Source of the DNA: JBQTHP01 sp052389755
Lineage (GTDB): Bacteria > Pseudomonadota > Gammaproteobacteria > Steroidobacterales > Steroidobacteraceae
NCBI GenBank assembly: GCA_052389755.1
Contig: JBQTHP010000259.1
Span: 1-8,577 of the forward strand
DNA: 8,577 nucleotides
Reading direction: 5' to 3'
Part shown: positions 4,711-8,577 of the stretch, piece after piece
Layout of the letters: every line of letters begins with the position of its first letter
Position numbering within the stretch: position 1 is the stretch's first letter
Notes under the pieces: model-generated
The model's database searches: none
What the model was told of the DNA's origin: nothing
Seen by the model: the letters and a program-made list of their open reading frames with translations, nothing else
Program-made: the position numbers and the translations under genes

Positions 4711-7260
4711 CGCGCCGCGCGTCGGCTGCGCTTCGAGCGGATTCTCCGGCCAGTGATGCTTGGGATAGCGGCCGCGAAGATCCTTGCGCACCTCCGCATA
4801 CGCGCCGCGCCAGAAGCTCGCGAGATCGCGCGTCACCTGCACGGGGCGCTGTGCCGGCGACAGCAGCTTGAAGGTCACGGGCACCTTGCCGCCGGCGACG
4901 CGCGGCGTGTCCTCGAGCCCGAACACTTCCTGCAGTCGCACCGCCACGGCGGGTGCGCTCTCATCGACGTAGTCGATACGAATGCGCGACCCGCTCGGCA
5001 CGGCGAGGTGTGTCGGCGCGAGCTCCTCGAGCCGCCGCTGGTGCGCGTAGTCGAGTCGCGCGAGCAGCGCGTCGTGCAGCGGGATGCGTGCGAGCTGCTC
5101 GCTGCGCGTGATGCCGTCGAGCCACCGCGCGAGCCACTCCCCGAGCGTTGCGAGGAGCGTCGCATCGTCGCTCGGCGGCCAGTCGGCCGCGCCGCCCTCC
5201 TGCATCCGACGCACGAGCTCGATGCGCGCCTGCAACTCGCGCGTCTCGCGTGTCCACGGCAGCGCATCGAGTCCGAGCTCGCGAACGCCGGTAAGCATCG
5301 CCGCGAGCGCAGCGTCGGTCGGAACATGCGGCAACGGCTGTTCCTCCACGATCAGCTCATCGAGCCGCACGACGCGCCGTGCGATCACTGCCCGGTCACG
5401 CGAGCTCCATGCGACTTCCTCGGTACGAACGAGTCGATCGGCGAGCTCCTCATCGAGCGCCGCGCGCGACAGCGGCGCGGCGAGCAGGATGCGCGCCTCG
5501 CGTTCGCGGTCGTCGAGATCGACGGCCACGATGAGCTCTTCGCGCGCGAGACTTTGCGCCTCGGCAAAGTACGCGCCGCGTCCGTTCGTCAGCGCGTAGC
5601 GGGCATCCCCGCCCGCGCGGCGGCGCCCGATGCGGTCGGGATACGCGAGCGCGAGCAGCGCGCCCGTGTCCTCGGTCCCGCTCGCGCCACGAGCGTCGGC
5701 GCCGATCTGCCGCAGCGCCTGCTCGACCGCTCGTCGCGTGCGATGCACGGCGGTCGTGTCGGCGCGGGTGTTTCCGGCGCCGCCTCGCAAGGCTTCGAGG
5801 CGAGAGCGGATATCCGCATCGTGCGCCGCTGCGGCTCCGCGCATCAGATCGCGCTCGGACAGAAGCGCCGCGAGCTCCGCCGCAAGCCGCGCCCGACCGC
5901 GTTCCTGCGCACGCAGCAGCATGTGCGCCAGCCGCGGATGCAGCGACAATTCCGCCATCGCGCGCCCGTGATTCGTGATGCGCCCGTCGGCATCGAGGGC
6001 GCCGAGTCGTCGCAGCAGATCCCGGGCGCTGTCGAGCAGGGCCGCGGGCGGCGGGTCGAGCCATCGCAGCGCGTTCGCGTCGCGCGTGCCCCAGCTCGCA
6101 AGCTCGAGCGCCAGTGGCGCGAGGTCCGCTTCGAGGATCTCCGGCGGCGTGAACGGTGCGAGTGCCGCCTGTGCGCCCTGACTCCAGAGTCGAAAGCAGA
6201 CGCCGGCCGCGAGTCGTCCTGCGCGTCCGCAGCGCTGCTCAGCCGATGCGCGCGAGATGCGCTGCGTCGCGAGGCGGCCCATCCCGGTCGCCGGATCGAA
6301 TAGCGATCGGCGCACGATGCCGCTGTCCACGACGATGCGGATGCCCTCGATCGTGAGGCTCGTCTCGGCGATGTTCGTCGCGAGCACGATGCGGCGCGTG
6401 CCCGCGGTGCCCGGCGCGAGTGCGGCATCCTGTTCGGACGGCGTGAGATCACCGAAGAGCGGCAGCACGCGCACGTTCGTGCCGGCGGACGCCTCGTTCA
6501 GCAGATACTGCACGCGGCGAATCTCCGCCGCGCCCGGCAGAAACACGAGCACGTCGCCTTCTGCTTCGCGCAGTGCGCGCTGCACCGTCCGCGCAACCGC
6601 GCGTTCAGGCGTGTCGGGCGCGCCCGCACCACCCCGGCGCGGCGCGCCGCCCGGCGTCGGCAGCAGGGCGGCGCCGGCCCCGACTTGGCGCACCTCTAAC
6701 GGGTGAACGCGCCCGCTCGCGCTCACCACTTCGGCATCACCGAGCAGCCGGGCAACCTCGGCGCCATCGAGCGTCGCGGACATCACGAGCACGCGCAGGT
6801 CGGGTGAGAGATTGGCGCGCGCATCCAGCGTGAGCGCGAGCCCCAGGTCGGCCTGCAGGCTGCGCTCGTGGTACTCGTCGAAGATCACGCACGCGATCCC
6901 CTCGAGCGCGGGATCGCCCTGCAGCATGCGCGTGAGCACGCCCTCGGTGACGACCTCGATGCGCGTCGCGCGCGAGACGCGCGTGTCGAGTCGCATGCGA
7001 TAGCCGACGGTCTCGCCGGCGCGCTCGCCGAGCGTCGCCGCCATCCGCTGCGCGACGGCACGGGCGGCGAGCCTGCGCGGCTCGAGCAGGATGATGCGTT
7101 TGCCCACGGCCCACGGCTCATCGAGCAGCGCGAGCGGCGCCACGGTACTTTTGCCCGCGCCGGGCGGCGCGTGCAGCACCGCAGAGTGTCGCGAGCGCAG
7201 CGCTGCGCGAAGCGCGGGCAGAGCCGCGTCGATGGGAAGACCAGACGGTCGCAGGAACAT
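4696..7260 (-). CDS. hrpB: ATP-dependent RNA helicase-like protein HrpB, 854 aa
   Basis: This is a DEAH-family helicase of the HrpB type. Its cellular substrate is not firmly established. It is cytoplasmic and most likely acts on RNA. The helicase motifs are in order. Walker A is APPGAGKST (residues 31-39). PRRLAARAVAQR is motif Ia, followed by VTEGVLTRML. The DEYHERS Walker B at 128-134 has Tyr where HrpB more often has Phe. SAT is at 161-163. Next are LVFLPGAAEI-like text, ATNIAETSLTIEGI and QRCGRAGRL (motif VI). The HrpB-specific C-terminal region ends in RYPKHHWPENPLEA, a hallmark of the family. Length fits the usual range. A Pro/Gly-rich insert (around PTPGGAPRRGGAGAP) sits between the RecA domains. 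The frame opens further upstream, to a TTG at 7311 and an ATG at 7284. I chose the ATG at 7260 because homology begins just after it; no strong Shine-Dalgarno sequence decides. Confidence 0.95.
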   Translation of the reverse strand: MFLRPSGLPIDAALPALRAALRSRHSAVLHAPPGAGKSTVAPLALLDEPWAVGKRIILLEPRRLAARAVAQRMAATLGERAGETVGYRMRLDTRVSRATRIEVVTEGVLTRMLQGDPALEGIACVIFDEYHERSLQADLGLALTLDARANLSPDLRVLVMSATLDGAEVARLLGDAEVVSASGRVHPLEVRQVGAGAALLPTPGGAPRRGGAGAPDTPERAVARTVQRALREAEGDVLVFLPGAAEIRRVQYLLNEASAGTNVRVLPLFGDLTPSEQDAALAPGTAGTRRIVLATNIAETSLTIEGIRIVVDSGIVRRSLFDPATGMGRLATQRISRASAEQRCGRAGRLAAGVCFRLWSQGAQAALAPFTPPEILEADLAPLALELASWGTRDANALRWLDPPPAALLDSARDLLRRLGALDADGRITNHGRAMAELSLHPRLAHMLLRAQERGRARLAAELAALLSERDLMRGAAAAHDADIRSRLEALRGGAGNTRADTTAVHRTRRAVEQALRQIGADARGASGTEDTGALLALAYPDRIGRRRAGGDARYALTNGRGAYFAEAQSLAREELIVAVDLDDREREARILLAAPLSRAALDEELADRLVRTEEVAWSSRDRAVIARRVVRLDELIVEEQPLPHVPTDAALAAMLTGVRELGLDALPWTRETRELQARIELVRRMQEGGAADWPPSDDATLLATLGEWLARWLDGITRSEQLARIPLHDALLARLDYAHQRRLEELAPTHLAVPSGSRIRIDYVDESAPAVAVRLQEVFGLEDTPRVAGGKVPVTFKLLSPAQRPVQVTRDLASFWRGAYAEVRKDLRGRYPKHHWPENPLEAQPTRGAKRKS

Positions 7261-7298
7261 CCGCGCCGAGCTTACGTTAATCATTACGTCCACGGTGA

Positions 7299-7439
7299 GG
7301 GAGTGACCCAAGCACGAACGTCGAGGACTACCGCGGTCGCCGCATGGGCCGTGCGGGACTCGGCATCGGCGGCACGCTCATCGCGCTCGTCGCCGCGTAC
7401 TTCCTCGGCGTGGATCCGGAGCAGAGCCCGGCGCGTTGA
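7299..7439 (+). pseudogene. Decayed N-terminal fragment of a neutral zinc metallopeptidase (YpfJ/COG2321 type)
   Basis: The plus-strand frame reads NVEDYRGRRMGRAGLGIGG and then a hydrophobic segment TLIALVAAYFLGVDP. This is the characteristic opening of the YpfJ-like membrane-anchored metallopeptidases: an NVEDRRG-like motif, a Gly-rich linker and one membrane helix. It then stops at TGA (7437-7439) after six unrelated residues, so the whole zinc-binding domain with its HExxH is absent. There is also no intact start. An in-frame TGA at 7296 lies just upstream, and the only in-frame ATG (7344) is inside the conserved motif. Full-length relatives are near 280-300 residues. The stop codon lies at the junction with the neighbouring hydrolase gene, which is read on the other strand. 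I infer a deletion that removed most of the gene. A surviving small membrane peptide from 7344 is possible but less likely. Confidence 0.68.
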
Positions 7440-8286
7440 CCGGAATCTTCAGGTAGACCCTGCCGTTCGATTCCGGCTCGGGCAGACGCCCGGCGCGAAT
7501 GTTCACCTGCAACGCCGGCAGGAACAGCACCGGCGAAGCAAGCGTGACATCCCGCGCGGTGCGCATCGCGATGAACGGCTCGCGCCGCGTCGCGGCGTTG
7601 AGATGCACGTTGCTGCGCTTCTGCACGCCCACCCTCGTCCAGTACTGCGGCCCGCGCCCCTGCGGCGGATAGTCGTGACACATGAAGAGCCGGGTGTCGT
7701 CGGGCAAGGTGTACAGCTTCTGCACGGAATCGAATAGTGCGCCCGCATCGCCGCCCGGAAAATCGCAACGCGCGCTGCCGTAATCGGGCTGAAAGAGCGT
7801 GTCCCCGACGAAGGCTGCATCGCCGATCAGGTACGTGACGCTATCGCTCGTATGCCCGGGCGTCGCGATCACGCGCGCATCGAGCGCGCCGATCCGAAAC
7901 GTCTCGCCGTCGCGCCACAGGCAGTCGAACTGTGAGCCGTCGCACGGGAAATCCGCGCCAAGATTGAATAGCGCCGCGAAGACTTTCTGCACGTCGCGGA
8001 TCCCTTCGCCGATCGCGATGCGGCCGCCGTGCCGGTCGCGCAGATACGCGCCGGCCGAGAGATGGTCGGCGTGCGCATGGGTCTCGAGAATCCACTCGAG
8101 CGTGAGCTGCTGGCGTGTCAGCGCGGCGCCGATCCGATCAGCCGAACCGCTCGAGACGTGGCCCGACCGCGGTTCGAAATCGAGCACCGGGTCGATGACC
8201 GCGGCAATGCGTGCCTCGGGATCCTGGACGAGGTACGAAAAGGTCGACGTGCCCTCGTCGAAGAACGCTTCGATCGCCGGCTGCAT
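7378..8286 (-). CDS. MBL-fold metallo-hydrolase, persulfide dioxygenase/Blh-like, 302 aa
   Basis: This belongs to the metallo-beta-lactamase-fold group that includes ETHE1-type persulfide dioxygenases and the Blh hydrolases of sulfide-responsive (BigR) operons. The likely role is oxidation of glutathione persulfide or handling of sulfide. The zinc/iron motif THAHADH is present (His70, His72, Asp74, His75), with His145 in TPGHT, Asp162 in FVGDTLF and His204 in MCHDY. Typical family text includes IEAFFDE at the start, ARCDFPGGDA, and NVHLNAATRREPFIAMR. A C-terminal block VNIRAGRLPEPESNGRVYLK then leads into the usual end of the family. The natural end is near Ala285. The last 17 residues (from PGSAPDP on) are translated from the antisense of the metallopeptidase fragment and look acquired. 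The start is ATG at 8286; no strong Shine-Dalgarno sequence is seen. It lies 27 bp downstream of the slipin gene on the same strand. Confidence 0.93.
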   Translation of the reverse strand: MQPAIEAFFDEGTSTFSYLVQDPEARIAAVIDPVLDFEPRSGHVSSGSADRIGAALTRQQLTLEWILETHAHADHLSAGAYLRDRHGGRIAIGEGIRDVQKVFAALFNLGADFPCDGSQFDCLWRDGETFRIGALDARVIATPGHTSDSVTYLIGDAAFVGDTLFQPDYGSARCDFPGGDAGALFDSVQKLYTLPDDTRLFMCHDYPPQGRGPQYWTRVGVQKRSNVHLNAATRREPFIAMRTARDVTLASPVLFLPALQVNIRAGRLPEPESNGRVYLKIPVNAPGSAPDPRRGSTRRRAR

Positions 8287-8313
8287 GGGCCGTGAGTAAA
8301 CGCCGCGAGGAGC

Positions 8314-8577
8314 TCAGCCCTTGCGCCCCTCCAGCAGCGGCGCGATCAGGTCGAGCGGCACGGGAAACACGATCGTCGAAGTCTTCTCGCTCGAGATGTC
8401 CGCTAGCGTCTGCAGGTAGCGCAGCTGCATGGCCCGCGGCTCGCGCGCGAGCGCCTCCGCGGCTTCGACGAGCGTCTGCGCCGCTTCTTTCTCGCCTTGC
8501 GCGTGGATGACCTTGGCGCGCCGCGTGCGCTCGGCCTCGGCCTGCCTCGCCATCGCGCGGATCATGGTCTCGTCGAG
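8314..8577 (-). CDS. Slipin (SPFH/band 7, stomatin-like) protein, C-terminal part, cut by the window edge
   Basis: The last 87 residues of the protein are visible. The frame runs past the right edge with LDETMIRAMARQAEAERTRR, the end of the band 7 domain and the start of the coiled coil. It continues with the conserved KVIHAQGEKEAAQTL, an Ala-rich helix, and the slipin signature MQLRYLQTLADISSEKTSTIVFP-like tail, ending in TGA at 8316..8314. Slipins assemble on membrane microdomains and usually have an N-terminal membrane hairpin, often beside an NfeD protein. Both would lie outside this window. An ATG at 8565 is internal and not the start. The stop is 27 bp before the MBL-fold gene, so the two are probably cotranscribed. 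Confidence 0.92.
   Translation of the reverse strand, partial: LDETMIRAMARQAEAERTRRAKVIHAQGEKEAAQTLVEAAEALAREPRAMQLRYLQTLADISSEKTSTIVFPVPLDLIAPLLEGRKG

Noticed and set aside
4348..6303. 651-aa plus-strand ORF
   Set aside because: It starts inside the PhoX-family gene in another frame and runs antisense to hrpB. The Arg/Ala-rich text has no domain, and its length is explained by high GC.
6868..7737. 289-aa plus-strand ORF
   Set aside because: It is antisense to the hrpB N-terminus and the hydrolase C-terminus, in a different frame from the metallopeptidase fragment.

Overview
The window looks like a chromosomal segment of a GC-rich proteobacterium. Beta- or gammaproteobacterium fits best, judged from the IntI family, the GstA-type glutathione transferase, HrpB, and a group I intron in tRNA-Ile(CAU) of the kind known from Azoarcus. 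No genus can be named from the sequence alone. Coding density is high, and the long open frames opposite the real genes are explained by base composition.

Region 1 (1-1748) is the platform end of an integron. An integrase gene (intI, + strand) is followed on its divergent side by an attI-like site and one complete gene cassette (44-509). The cassette carries a small protein of unknown function, read away from intI, and its attC site. The start of a second cassette is cut by the left edge. The cassette has a visibly lower GC content than its surroundings. The attI-like region is built from five imperfect 14-bp direct repeats in exact register, and a short open frame runs through it.

Region 2 (1749-2727) holds a tRNA-Ile(CAU) gene interrupted directly 3' of the anticodon by a 243-nt group I self-splicing intron without an ORF. 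It is followed within 23 nt by a beta-class glutathione S-transferase gene (gstA).

Region 3 (2728-7260) has a PhoX/DUF839-family phosphatase-like protein with a twin-arginine signal. It converges on the ATP-dependent helicase gene hrpB, with a compact hairpin terminator straddling both stop codons.

Region 4 (7261-8577) begins with a decayed N-terminal fragment of a neutral zinc metallopeptidase (YpfJ/COG2321-like). A metallo-beta-lactamase-fold hydrolase of the persulfide-dioxygenase/Blh type follows on the minus strand, and its reading frame runs on into the fragment. The 3' end of a slipin (SPFH/stomatin) gene lies 27 bp upstream of the hydrolase, probably in the same operon.

The best candidates for something not routinely described are the 14-bp repeat array in the attI region, the extra hairpin in the tRNA intron, and the metallopeptidase/hydrolase junction. 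I see no defence island, CRISPR array or other multi-gene novel system.
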